Of a DNA stretch of 38,952 nucleotides, positions 9,601 through 18,239 are shown one piece after another. The translations under genes were made by a program, and so were the position numbers. Under the pieces are notes generated by a model. It did not search any database. It saw only the letters and a list, made by a program, of their open reading frames with translations, and was not told the DNA's origin. This DNA is from Lingula anatina (lineage: Eukaryota > Brachiopoda > Lingulata > Lingulida > Lingulidae): the NCBI RefSeq assembly GCF_001039355.2, contig NW_019774358.1, positions 234,292 to 273,243 on the forward strand. The letters are read 5' to 3'. Every line of letters begins with the position of its first letter. Within the stretch, counting starts at the first letter, position 1.

Positions 9601-11183
9601 ATAGAACCCCAATTTCTCACCAAACTTGCTTTTAAATTAACACAGTAGCTCTCTACATTTTACCATACATATATTATTAAACAAACGAGAAATTCGCCAT
9701 GCACTGTTTACGTAATAAGTAGGAGTTAACAACACATTTGTGCTGTACCTTCTTTAATAGTCCGTCAGCAGTTCCAACAAAAGCCACAGTGTAGCTGGTG
9801 GTTGTTATTGTGGCTACTACTGTCCATGTGGACGACGTGGTTGTCAGAGCAGGGGTTGATATCGCCGGGGTGGTTGGCACCAGGGGCGTGTTAATACCGT
9901 CATAGTCATGGTTACAATAGTTTGACCCGTAGTTATATGACTGGAGATATAAAGGTAGCTAATGGAAAATGAGTGGCAACGGTGGAAATAGGTAAACTAT
10001 TTATCGACAGTCCGCTAACACAGGATAAAGGATATCGTTTCAAATGCAGATTCAGATTAAGTCGGTAGTTATGGTGGAAATAATGAAATATAAAACTTAC
10101 TGGAAAAGCAACACATTGTCTTGAACCTCCTGGGAACTGTACTGCCCCCGTGGTTCCAGCTCCAGCGTAACACTGCTGGTATTTGTATTTTATGATAATG
10201 TTAATATTGTCTACTGAAAAAAGACACAAAGCTGTGGCAGATCCTTTGACAAAAATACCTATTAGAACATCAGTATTTCCGAGCTTTGTTACCGATATAG
10301 ATTTTGCTAAGCTGAACCACTCGTTAGGAGTGGCCCCTATGCAATTCAAAGGCATTTCGAAGTACGAGTAGTACTTGGCATCATTCTGGCAAATTCGAAC
10401 TAATCTGGATTCATATTCTGTGCTGGTAAGTCTTGTCTTTCGGTTAGTGATGCAATAACTATAACCATCCAAAGAGAACCCGGAAACGTAATTCACTAGA
10501 TAAGTACTTCGAGCAGAGTCAGAGAGGGATATATACGTTCCCATACCGTCATATGAGTTGTAGCTTGCCAATTCCAGTGTTTGAAGAGATCTGCTACTAA
10601 CTGCTGCCACAGATTCCCGAAGTCTACCACTTTCCCCCTGTCCAGTATAAGTAGAAGCCACATATAACACATCCTGGTAGTTGGGTCCCGTTGCTATAAA
10701 AGCCACAGTGGAAGCATCTGGAGAATTAGCGGCGATGTAACTTTCCAAAGGGTCAGAGCCACGATGTGGAGTAGCCTGTGATATATCAGTGACTGGTCTA
10801 GACTCACAAGTACCTTGATATACACTTCCACATATTATCAGTTTACCCCTAGACTGGTCTACCACTAAGATTTTGTTGTAGTTGTCTGTGGGCGTTCCCT
10901 TTGAGCAGGAAGAAGGAGGTGGACTACAGTATGGACTATCCGTGACTGGTCCAGTCGTTGCGTTCTGTAGCAGTTGTAAGTCACCATCCAGTCGGTAAAG
11001 AATATTAACAGCTCCAACATATACAGCCCCAGTGGCGTTATCAATCGCCATGTTGTTGTACTCTGCTGCTGCCTGTCCACTTGGAAAAGAACTGACGACT
11101 ATGGAGGTGAAGGCTATATCATAGAGATGGAATACAGTGGAGAGGAAAAGAAATGTCACAAAATTCGTTGCCGTTTGTTGCAT
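3409..11183 (-). CDS. PLXN: Plexin, ectodomain part (14 exons, 3' end outside window)
   Basis: Plexins are single-pass receptors for semaphorins that steer axons and cell movement. The 14 exons join with matching intron phases and GT-AG borders into 906 codons: signal peptide and Sema (about 1-466), PSI1 (about 473-510), IPT1 (about 513-600), PSI2 (about 615-655), IPT2 (about 663-740), PSI3 (about 740-790) and IPT3 (from about 792). Recognisable family signatures are GAVYVGAVNILYRL, VAFVGTADGLLKK, RDPFCGWC, the DHITIPL block, ILLPVGVPKVISLSGKNLP and KVTISGTNLG. The spacing around IPT1 and the DHITIPL block resembles B-type plexins, but A-type cannot be excluded by eye. IPT4, the transmembrane segment and the split GAP domain are absent and should lie beyond the left edge. 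Exon joins are inferred from sequence, not transcripts. Confidence 0.9.
3882..4030 (-). CDS. Plexin exon 13: IPT3
   Basis: 149 bases, phase 0 in and phase 2 out, acceptor CTGTCAG and donor GAG|GTAAAG. It encodes VTPLSAPVEGHTKVTISGTN and then LGTSDASIP and VRLAGVACRP. This is a strong match to IPT3 of plexins (PLSGPxEGGTxVTIxGxNLG). Confidence 0.92.
4304..4464 (-). CDS. Plexin exon 12: PSI3
   Basis: 161 bases, phase 1 in and phase 0 out, acceptor TTATTTCAG. It encodes ILYKCDVMGTTCGRC and, further on, FGCASCGGTCKYRLTC, the third PSI module, rich in cysteine. The donor is TTG|GTTAGA. It is preferred over an upstream GT because it keeps the usual number of residues between the PSI3 cysteine and the TPLSAP of IPT3. 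Confidence 0.87.
4778..4862 (-). CDS. Plexin exon 11: end of IPT2
   Basis: 85 bases, phase 0 in and phase 1 out, acceptor TATTCCAG, donor ACAG|GTTCTG (weak). It encodes YEYTANIGQERHKIQVIWNN and then NHVIDQPT, matching the plexin segment with V-x-W-N-G-x-F-x-I-D. The exon could extend slightly further, to a GTGTGT donor. Confidence 0.82.
5155..5530. repeat. Tandem segmental duplication covering plexin exon 10
   Basis: Two diverged copies lie at about 5155-5345 and 5370-5530. Each carries a GTTTGAAC... CTGTCTT block, then a minus-strand GTGAGTAG donor, then exon sequence. The left copy keeps a candidate exon of 21 codons (5269-5331, phase 0 on both sides, reading NNTVSAIRKNDSAIDCQSHS) but lacks the first cysteine and has a poor acceptor. 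Confidence 0.75.
5451..5543 (-). CDS. Plexin exon 10: IPT2, middle
   Basis: 31 codons, phase 0 at both ends, acceptor TATTCCAG and donor ACT|GTGAGT. It encodes AGQGGYQCKIGTNTAPAIRQ and then NDSAIDCQRHT, carrying both IPT2 cysteines. A partial second copy lies about 180 bases downstream in the gene (5269-5331). Confidence 0.88.
5876..6007 (-). CDS. Plexin exon 9: IPT2, first part
   Basis: 44 codons, phase 0 at both ends, acceptor CATTTCAG and donor CAG|GTAAAG. It begins SHVSVGIKGQTMCPKLLP and goes on through ILLPVGVPKVISLSGKNLP. This is a strong match to the plexin IPT2 consensus (CPK, PVGVP, LxGxNLP). Confidence 0.92.
6350..6464 (-). CDS. Plexin exon 8: PSI2
   Basis: 115 bases, phase 2 in and phase 0 out, acceptor ACTGTAG. 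It encodes CVSCTSSKWACDWCIFANTC followed by THASSTC, the second PSI module. The donor (AAT|GTACTT) is weak but gives the phase needed by exon 9. The first part of the exon and its acceptor are duplicated immediately upstream (6487-6575). Confidence 0.88.
6405..6575. repeat. Tandem duplication of plexin exon 8 5' part, with dead copy
   Basis: Two abutting units of about 82 and 89 bases (6405-6486 and 6487-6575) both begin with CACGTGTTAGCA. The second holds a relic of the PSI2 exon that reads CVSCVSSK, stop, VCDW, stop on the minus strand, so it cannot be a working exon. The first unit is part of the real exon 8 with its acceptor. Confidence 0.8.
6611..6663. repeat. (TA)26 microsatellite
   Basis: A perfect dinucleotide run in the intron between plexin exons 7 and 8, just beyond the exon 8 duplication. 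Confidence 0.95.
6883..6979 (-). CDS. Plexin exon 7: end of IPT1 and entry to PSI2
   Basis: 97 bases, phase 1 in and phase 2 out, acceptor CATTCCAG and donor CAGG|GTAATT. With the split codon it reads DHITIPLSIKSVTTSVKF and then TTNFTYFDCGAHS, the conserved link between IPT1 and PSI2. It has no ATG of its own and is recognised only by motif and by the phases of exons 6 and 8, which it satisfies exactly. Confidence 0.88.
7339..7483 (-). CDS. Plexin exon 6: IPT1
   Basis: 145 bases, phase 0 in and phase 1 out, donor GTCG|GTAAGG. It encodes VNISVSLLPPGENYQCVF and, further on, VTCDTPNSLPTIPTGV. This is the first IPT (Ig-like) domain with its two cysteines, closest by eye to plexin-B spacing. Confidence 0.9.
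7779..7905 (-). CDS. Plexin exon 5: end of PSI1, start of IPT1
   Basis: 127 bases, phase 2 in and phase 0 out, acceptor TTTCTAG and donor CAG|GTACAA. It encodes CRRKSQCSDADGAERWLPF and then PKINNISPSNTPL, the standard passage from PSI1 into IPT1. Confidence 0.92.
8504..8604 (-). CDS. Plexin exon 4: PSI1, first part
   Basis: 101 bases, phase 0 in and phase 2 out, acceptor CCCCAG and donor CAA|GTAAGA. It encodes the PSI1 core: CGSYNSCEECLASRDPFCGW, then C. The order of cysteines and the GWC signature are diagnostic of the plexin/semaphorin/integrin module. Confidence 0.93.
8830..9176. mobile_element. TTAA-flanked miniature inverted-repeat element in plexin intron 3
   Basis: Inverted ends of about 22 bases face each other at 8832-8853 and 9156-9176 (AAAGGGGTAATTACTCTTCG against its near reverse complement). 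Each end is preceded by TTAA. The interior has no ORF, but a perfect 22-base palindrome lies at 9008-9029. The TTAA flanks suggest mobilisation by a piggyBac-like transposase; the family is inferred. Confidence 0.6.
9274..9396 (-). CDS. Plexin exon 3: end of Sema domain
   Basis: It has 41 codons, phase 0 at both ends, acceptor TTTTCAG and donor AAG|GTGAGT. It encodes the last Sema strands, ending GEHMYIMTKYK, which matches the usual H-L-Y-V-M-T segment just before the PSI domain. Confidence 0.9.
9445..9464. repeat. (AT)10 microsatellite
   Basis: A short perfect AT run in the intron between plexin exons 2 and 3. Confidence 0.9.
9749..9940 (-). CDS. Plexin exon 2: C-terminal Sema
   Basis: It has 64 codons, phase 0 at both ends, acceptor TCTCCAG and donor AAG|GTACAG. 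It encodes YCNHDYDGINTPL, a Ser/Thr-rich bridge and then VAFVGTADGLLKK. The last block is the conserved late Sema motif that places this exon directly after exon 1. Confidence 0.92.
10101..11183 (-). CDS. Plexin exon 1: signal peptide and most of the Sema domain
   Basis: It has 361 codons from the ATG at 11183 to a CCA|GTAAGT donor, phase 0. The start is chosen because a hydrophobic signal peptide (residues about 7-28) follows directly and then the Sema propeller begins (YNNMAIDNATGAVYVGAVN). Paired cysteines of the Sema fold are visible in SPYCSPPPSSC, LIICGSVYQGTC and the late QQCYAGAG and SRQCVAF segments. A single large first coding exon covering most of the Sema domain is common in plexin genes. 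The reading frame continues past the donor to a stop at 9933, but that tail does not resemble a plexin, so the splice is preferred. Confidence 0.92.
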
Positions 11184-12042
11184 TCTTTATAATAGGTCCT
11201 GAAATTGAAAACCGTTTTTTTTTTTTCAAACAGAAGCATAGTCATATATGAAATGTCTTTATTTGATACACACACAGAGTGTGGTGTAATCCGATACATA
11301 GCAGACATGTATAAAGGAAAAATATCTTTATCGAGCAGGAGGCCTACGTAATAATTAAAGTCCCTGTAAATGGGTATCAAAGCAGTTTACTATACCCCCA
11401 ATCAGTATTATGAAGTCATATAGTGCAGGCAACTTACCAAGGCCCAGTTTCATCAACACTGGATAGCCTTTGTAAACTACACAGTGTTGATGAGAGTGAG
11501 CCAAGGATTGCTGATCATATTGATAAATGGGGGGTAGGGGGTATTTTTTAAATAATCAATTACTACCTTTACGTTTGCACTGTATCTGTTTCTGTGCAGT
11601 GAGAAAATAATTATGTAATAATTTAATACAAGCTAGTACTATCTATGTCCATACTTACCCGAGGGACTGGGAGATTTTACTAATAGTCTTATTCCGCTAT
11701 AAACGAATGCTCCAACCGCTACCAGTAAACAGTCAAAAATCACTTCCCGCTTGACGAGGTTGACTGCCAGTACGTTGTTACTTGGCCCAAAATGATCTCA
11801 CTGAAGTTGTTGTTTTGTAGTGCCTAAAATGTGCGGTGTAAAGTAGGTCATGTGTGTATACATGTGTAAGGATAAGTTGGATCGTTTGCTGGGGTCTGCT
11901 AGTAGTCTGTTACGAAGTTATTGAATCGGATATTCAACTTTTCAATACAATTAATATTAGATATGTTTGCGCCCCTGATGAGGCCTCTGGGTTGAAACGG
12001 CTGTAGGGGTTCAGCATGTAGAAAACGTAATCACTTAGTTCA

Positions 12043-12067
12043 TCTCTCTCTCTCTCTCTCTCTCTCT
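12043..12067. repeat. (CT)n microsatellite
   Basis: A perfect CT run about 0.9 kb upstream of the plexin start codon. Confidence 0.9.
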
Positions 12068-12610
12068 GATCAGAGAGACCGGTCATGTTTTATCTCTTTT
12101 TATGGTTAGGAAAGTTTTATATATTCATTCATTTTGGCGTTGATGAATAAATTATTGTAAAATATGAATCAACGTCAACGTTTTCTTCACACAAACCACT
12201 AAATGCATACAACGGTGGACAAGGCTACGGTAGACCCAAAGATGATCTGATGTTCACCCCCCCCCCTCGAAACTCCCTTCCACCTCCACGTAGAGGGGGA
12301 CACAGCACCTACCCCTCCCCCCTTTAATGTCACACAACCCTTTTTTTTCCTTCCCCCCAAAAACTATCTCTCCGGCTGTTCTTTTATTTATCATTACAGA
12401 TGTTAAAATATCTTCTTCTGCCCATCCCAGATACACCAAAATAAAACAAGGTCAAGTGACACGAAAGAAGGCGCTGTCATGTGTTTCGCTTGATTGTGTT
12501 AGTTGTGCTGTGTGTGTGGATAGGTGTGGAGAGTCTTGGTAAGCTTCCTTAACCTATAACAGATCACAAGACGGGAAAAAAAATAACTGTAACCATAGCA
12601 GTGATTATGA

Positions 12611-12611
<1 letters not shown>

Positions 12612-12666
<55 letters not shown>

Positions 12667-12673
12667 CTCTCTC
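12612..12673. repeat. (TC)n microsatellite, interrupted
   Basis: A long pyrimidine run with single TTT and TGTG interruptions. It creates a spurious Arg/Glu-repeat ORF on the minus strand. Confidence 0.9.
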
Positions 12674-12744
12674 CATGTGTGCCGGTATGTGTTGATGTGC
12701 ATGTCACTATCGAGATATACCTGTACCATTAAGAAACAATAATA

Positions 12745-13045
12745 CCCCCGTCACACTAGAGGCGGAATGAACAAAAATGCCGTCGGAAAGTCAATTCTTT
12801 GTGCGTTCCTGGATATTCGAAGAGCATTTTAAAAATCCCGAGTGCATTCCAAATATTTTACCCATTCTTGTGGCCGGCCCTAATGTTTTGCTTATGTTAA
12901 GAACTTTCGAAGTGCATTCCAAATTATCGAATGGCATTTGAATAATATTCTAACTGCACTGACTGAATTCTCACATTCTCACGGCATCCCGACAGCATTC
13001 GAAACATTCTGATCACATTCGAGGGAGAACCAAAATGGCAAGACA
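12745..13045. repeat. Region dense in CATTCGAA-like words
   Basis: Variants of GCATTCGAA / GCATTCCAAA recur many times on the plus strand (for example 12832, 12910, 12985, 13014), spaced irregularly by about 15-60 bases. No ORF is present. It may be a subrepeat array of a decayed element, since the left edge begins with CCCCCGTCACACTAG. Confidence 0.45.
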
Positions 13046-13293
13046 CTTCAAATCCTGCAAGAATGAGCCGGAATGCAACTCGAGTGTTATCAAAATCGGA
13101 AGTAACTTTTTAAGTTGCATACACTGTTAATTAACAAACCAACATGGCGAAGTTCATGAATTATTGAAGGCGAATATTACTAGAATACGTTCATTTATAA
13201 TATGTATTCCGAGCCTAGCATCTGTTCAGACAAGTCGCTAACGCTAGATTTTATCGTACGCATGCGTAATGAATGAAATAGAAGGGTTGTTTA

Positions 13294-14497
13294 CACTGTA
13301 AAAACAGTGTTTAGCATTTAAATACATACAACACACGTTAGGCACCTATACGCATTTAGAAATCTGTGTAAATGCTAAACGCGTATAGCTTTTCAAACGT
13401 TTCACAGAAGAAAAAGCTAGACACGTTGGCATTGTTACACGTTTAGCTATGTGTTTAGCTTCATCGGCATATGATTCTATAACAAGTCTATTACAAGCTT
13501 AGCACATTGGCTAAGCACTTCCCCTGCTAAGCGCGTGAGGCTGCTAAACATATGGAGCTGCTGCTATAGGTGTGGAATTCCTTAACGTGTGGAGCTGCTA
13601 AACAATATGTTTAGCTTTTCAAGCTCGTCACAGAAAAAATGCTTCACAATCCCATATATACGATCCCATAACAAGTTTATTACAAGACTCAACAATTTTG
13701 CTTAACACTTCCTCTTGTAAACATATGGGGCTGTTGGAGGCGAGAAGCAGCCTGCTCGAACGCGTTGTGTCCTTCCTTGCAGTAACGTTATTATTTAAAA
13801 TAGGCCTATTAAGTAATAATCCATATAACAAATAACGTTTTCACGACTTTATCAGCTGGTTACATAATGGTGATGGTATAGAATAACGTCATGGTAACGT
13901 TATGGGTGTTTTTAACTCCATGCAAAATGATGCCCTTGCAGTTTTATAAGCGTTTTATAACATTCTGGAAAAACATTATTTAATGTTTTCAAAACTTTTT
14001 TTATTAATCACCAAAACACGTCTTATGCTGTATGAACTACAGTTAGCGGTTAATTCCAAAATGGGCTTGGGTTAGTCGGCGACTAGAGCGGTGCGACTTG
14101 AAAAATATTCGGACTATCGTTACCAAAATAACCAGCATGTGATGAAAGCTTAAATAAACCATTATAATGAATACCCCACTATCATCCTGATGTTCTATTG
14201 TTCATTACTTCCGGGAAAAATAAATGAACATCAACGCATTTTATCAAAATATGAAAAAAATGTTTTAAAGTTAAAGTGATAATTGTTTAGTGTCTTTAGT
14301 AAACTAGTGAATTTTCCTAACTTGTTTTTCAGAAATATATTCCAATTAACTTCCTCGCAAGGTCAGCTAACACAAGGATGAATAAGCCCCGCTGTAAAGA
14401 TGATGGTGTAAATCAACTATGTTGACAGTTCACGGTACCCTGTTATAGATAGAGATAAATACAGCAGTTAAAAGTGACCGTGACTTCGCGCGCGCGC

Positions 14498-14567
<70 letters not shown>

Positions 14568-14759
14568 TGACTGAAACAGTTGAAAACGTTACAACCTTAA
14601 AGTTAAACAAATACACCCTACATTTATTAGGCGTCAAGCACGTCAGAGCGTGTAACATGTTAATAGGCTAAACGTGCTTAGGTTCTAAACGCGTGGAAAA
14701 AATGAGACAAAACAGGCGCTTAGAAATGTGTCTCAGAGCTAAACACTGTTTTTACAGTG
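13294..14759. mobile_element. TA-flanked non-autonomous inverted-repeat element (about 1.47 kb)
   Basis: Perfect 23-base inverted repeats lie at 13293-13315 and 14738-14760. Their outer part, CACTGTAAAAACAGTG, is itself a small hairpin. TA is present at both outer borders (13292-13293 and 14760-14761), as expected of a TA target duplication. Inside is no transposase. There are many GTTTAGC/GCTAAAC words, an imperfect direct duplication (about 13436-13560 against 13605-13740) and a CG-repeat/T52/GT-repeat tract at 14488-14564. The superfamily is uncertain; TA duplication suggests a Tc1/mariner-type mover. Confidence 0.65.
14488..14564. repeat. (CG)n - T52 - (GT)n compound tract
   Basis: Alternating CGCGCGCGCG is followed by 52 T residues (14499-14550) and then alternating GT. 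It lies within the inverted-repeat element. Confidence 0.95.
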
Positions 14760-14955
14760 TATCTAAACAGATGCAGGTACCGCAAGATCCTTCTATCTGA
14801 CTTCGTAATCGGCTCGTTTCCACGAGGTACGCGCCGCTACCATAACAGAAGAAAGAAGCATTTCCGCAAAAGCTTGGACATGAACAAACATTATAAGGAT
14901 GCCATCCCGGAGCCGGCAAAAGATACTCAGTTTTAGAAAGTCGAGTTCGGGACAA
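14752..14955 (-). CDS. Possible Cys-rich exon fragment beside the inverted-repeat element
   Basis: Minus-strand frame of 67 codons, less AT-rich than its surroundings, encoding NVCSCPSFCGNASFFCYGSG and ending GSCGTCICLD right at the right end of the 1.47-kb element. I do not recognise the domain. No clear splice sites were seen. It could be an exon fragment interrupted by the element, or chance. Confidence 0.2.
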   Translation of the reverse strand: MSRTRLSKTEYLLPAPGWHPYNVCSCPSFCGNASFFCYGSGAYLVETSRLRSQIEGSCGTCICLDTL

Positions 14956-14959
14956 AAAG

Positions 14960-16680
14960 GGAAAAAAACATAAAGTACTGTTATATGTTTATGTTAAAAA
15001 AAATCAAAGGCTGAGTATTGATGGAAAACACTATCCGCACGCTCTGTGCACTTTTACATGCATTCATATGCTAAGACAGGAAGGTTATATATGTATACAT
15101 GTATACTGCCATATGTATAAGTCTCGGGCGATTCAAACAATGTATTATACTAGATCTGTACATGTATACAGGTATTTGTACGCAGCTGTCGTAATAATGA
15201 GAGCGAAACACCGCCCATTCTGTAGTCATTTCATCAAATAATGCGCTGTTAGCTATCAGGTTCTGATGTTTTCAAATATTAGCCTGTACGTAGATGTTTG
15301 AACCATTATCATTATGTAGTCCCATTAAGGTTAAAAAGGAACAGATCGTATAACTTCAGGGCAAAATATGATGTTTTTAGAAACAATCTGACAAAAAAAA
15401 AAAAAAAATGTGCTTGTTTTTTTTAAGATAATACACGTCTTTTACCTCAATTTGTATATCTTTTCCTACCTACTGTAGGCATGTTCAAGACTTAATTGCT
15501 TTAAAATATATTTGGTCTAAGAAAATTTAACCCAAATCAAATCCCTTTGCGTTATAGTATACTTATTTCCGTAAATGGCGCCGTCACATTTTAATTGCAG
15601 TTCCTCCAGCAGGATATGACACCAAAAATACTCCTCTTTTCAAAGGAGTCATGTGATCCACCAATGGATCAACGGTAAAAATGAAAAGCTAAAAATGGAA
15701 TGCTTTTACGGTTGTGCTTTGGATAGATACCAATCATTAAAAAAAATAATGTTTTAAAGCAATCGAAAGCGATCAAGTCCATCTCATTCGACCTTTCATC
15801 AACCAAACGAGATAATGAAAAGAGAAGTCGATATACGTATCAATAAAATATAGACCTCTGTTGCACGAAGAAATGCATGATTCACTATCTAGGCCATTTT
15901 TTTTTTTTTTTTTTGGTAATGAAAAGCCCACTTTGAAACAGACTGGGAATCACGTTATTTTGTGACACCGAACCCAGACATGCCTGACCATTAAATGATT
16001 TCGCCATTCCAAATAATTCAAGGAAGAGTTACTTAGTGCATGTACCTACATAAGATGTAAGGTCTAAAACTCACTGAATTTATCGAAGTACATGTAGGCC
16101 ATCAGACCTGAACCCAACGGTTTAAAAATGGGCTGGGGGAGATGGGAGGTATTTTTGAGAAGAAGCATACATTTTTACCCACATTTGACACCATTAAAAA
16201 AATTTAATGAATCTAACGGCAGCCCAAATTTGAGAGCGGACCCTCTTTGACCACAAGTTTGTCTCCCATTACCCCCTCCAAACATATATATATATATATT
16301 CTCCTTTGACAACGGGCCTCGTCATTTTAAACAACAGGCTGAAAAAAAAAAAAAAAAAAAAAAAAAGATTCCCCATAGTGATGTACATGGCACTCCCGTC
16401 ACAGCCAAGCTAATGGCCCCAATCCATCAATGGACATCAACAGTACCATTAGACACTGCTCTATTCCATTGGGATGTATAACATGTGCAATTCATGATTT
16501 ATTCATAATTGTTATCGACTTGTGCGTGACAGATGAACTTAATAGTGTTTGTCGGAAAAGGATATTAATGTGCGAGTATCGGATGAGTGGAAGAGCGTCC
16601 AGAACGTACCTGACCCTAACTTGTTGTAGTCCAAATGACGTCAGCGAGCGAGAAGTATAGTCAAATGCGTGAAAAAAGGT
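14960..16680. other. Non-coding stretch with short homopolymer runs
   Basis: No convincing coding sequence on either strand. A-rich tracts lie at 15392-15408 and 16342-16366, T18 at 15898-15914, and a short AT run near 16285-16299. Confidence 0.5.
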
Positions 16681-16689
16681 GCGAGGGGA

Positions 16690-16786
16690 AATATGTTCAA
16701 ATATGGTCTTGCTTTACGAATGGTTTGTCAAGGGGTCATCTTGTTCCCACCGCCACCGTGTATTTAATTAATTCTCCCCTATAAAA

Positions 16787-16839
<53 letters not shown>

Positions 16840-17195
16840 GGGGGGGGGGGCTACGTGGAAAATAGCCCAAGGATTTCCAAAACTGTGCCGAACATAATAG
16901 AGCGGGAGAATGGAGATTCCTTATCTATATACCGGGTACTATTCGAGAGAAGGGCCTAGATTACGGTTCTGCTTTACGAATGAATGACCCAGGGGTTACC
17001 TTGTCCCCACAACCCCTGCGTACTTAATATATTTTCCCCTTATGAAAAAGTTTTTCTAGCCCTGTGCCCCACACATTAGGGTGTGAGAATAAGGTTTCCT
17101 TATCTACTATTCAGAAAATAATTGATTTTCCAGCCCTGAGCCCTACATATTAGGGTGGGAGAATGAAGTTTCCTTATTTACTATTCGAAAAAAAC
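16690..17195. repeat. Nested tandem duplications
   Basis: A larger unit recurs at about 16703 and 16962 (shared TGCTTTACGAATG, then ...GGGGT.A.CTTGT.CCCAC, then TTAAT...CCCCTTAT). A smaller unit with GAGAAT...TTCCTTAT.TACTATTC occurs near 16910, 17090 and 17158; the last two copies are about 70-76 bases apart. No ORF was seen. The pattern suggests repeated unequal exchange. Confidence 0.65.
16788..16850. repeat. (GT)n followed by G28
   Basis: A GT run of about 17 units passes directly into 28 consecutive G. It splits the first unit of the surrounding tandem duplication. Confidence 0.95.
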
Positions 17196-17673
17196 GTTTT
17201 GAAAGCAACCTATTTGGTGTCTGGCTGAGTACAAACTCGTGGAAGATTTAAAAGACCAAGGTTGTTAAAATAGTATCCACTATCATTAATGACTTTCTTC
17301 AAAAAACTGAAAGCCCAGTTCATTTCGGAGAGTTTGCTTTCAAGTAAGCGAAACTCTGTGTAAGATTCTAGGATAACTCATAAAACGAACCACTATTGTG
17401 CTTGTGAAAATTGATTCAAGTTAACAGTTCCGGCTTATCTGGGTATAGAATTACTAGGCACTTTCATGGAGTTTAATGATAATTGATTTTCACTGCAGGA
17501 AGATAACGGATTTTCCTCAGGCGTCCAAGGCGTTTCCAAGGGACAGTGTACTGCAACTTGGTCACCTATTCATATTGACAAGGCTTAAATTGAATAAATT
17601 TTGATAGAGCGGTCTGATAATACCTGCTGTTTCCTAGCTTTTATCCCTGTAGGGTTCCCCGCCCCTCACTCAC

Positions 17674-17674
17674 C

Positions 17675-17703
<29 letters not shown>
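17674..17703. repeat. Poly(A) tract
   Basis: About 30 A residues following CACTCACC. No retroelement body was recognised upstream. Confidence 0.9.
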
Positions 17704-17706
<3 letters not shown>

Positions 17707-17974
17707 AAATACAATTGAAATAATTGCATCAGAAATTGGCATCAGAAATGGAGTGGTAGAAAAAATTAAGAAAGATGAAATGTAAGCAGGAAATTATGAT
17801 GAAATAAGTAGAATTTAAAAATAAATTAGGAAAGGAACTAAATACAACGGGCATCTCGCGGATACAACTCGAGGGGTTTTGTAGTACATGTACCAGTAAT
17901 AAGTTAAAAACTATGTAAATCATTTCACTCCCGTTTAAACGGCGCTGACACCTTACTCTGACAATTGAAGTTTG

Positions 17975-17977
<3 letters not shown>

Positions 17978-18020
<43 letters not shown>
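17978..18020. repeat. (TA)n microsatellite
   Basis: A perfect run of about 21 units. Confidence 0.95.
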
Positions 18021-18022
<2 letters not shown>

Positions 18023-18148
18023 CACGCACGACCGGTTGTAAGAGTAGCTTAAAGAAATATTATTGTCTCTCTAGAAACCTGCATTTGAATCCAATACCTC
18101 TTTCGATGGCTAATTACTAATTATAGAACGAAAATACTGCTGATATCC

Positions 18149-18151
<3 letters not shown>

Positions 18152-18234
<83 letters not shown>
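18152..18234. repeat. (TA)41 microsatellite
   Basis: The longest AT run in the window, about 83 bases. It creates a false Ile-Tyr repeat ORF on the minus strand. Confidence 0.95.
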
Positions 18235-18237
<3 letters not shown>

Positions 18238-18239
18238 TT

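Larger units (their letters stand above)
11184..12720. other. Region 5' of plexin: upstream sequence and low-complexity tracts
   Basis: This should contain the plexin 5' untranslated region and promoter, but no TATA box or initiator could be assigned. It holds CT tracts at 12043-12067 and 12612-12673 and C/G-rich low complexity at 12257-12360. ORFs here are low-complexity artefacts. Confidence 0.5.

Noticed and set aside
10183-10371. Plus-strand ORF of 62 codons
   Set aside because: It is antisense to the well-supported Sema exon of the plexin gene.
12499-12729. Arg/Glu-repeat ORF
   Set aside because: It is the translation of a CT microsatellite.
14443-14671. Poly-Lys and poly-Phe ORFs on opposite strands
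   Set aside because: Both come from the T52 tract.
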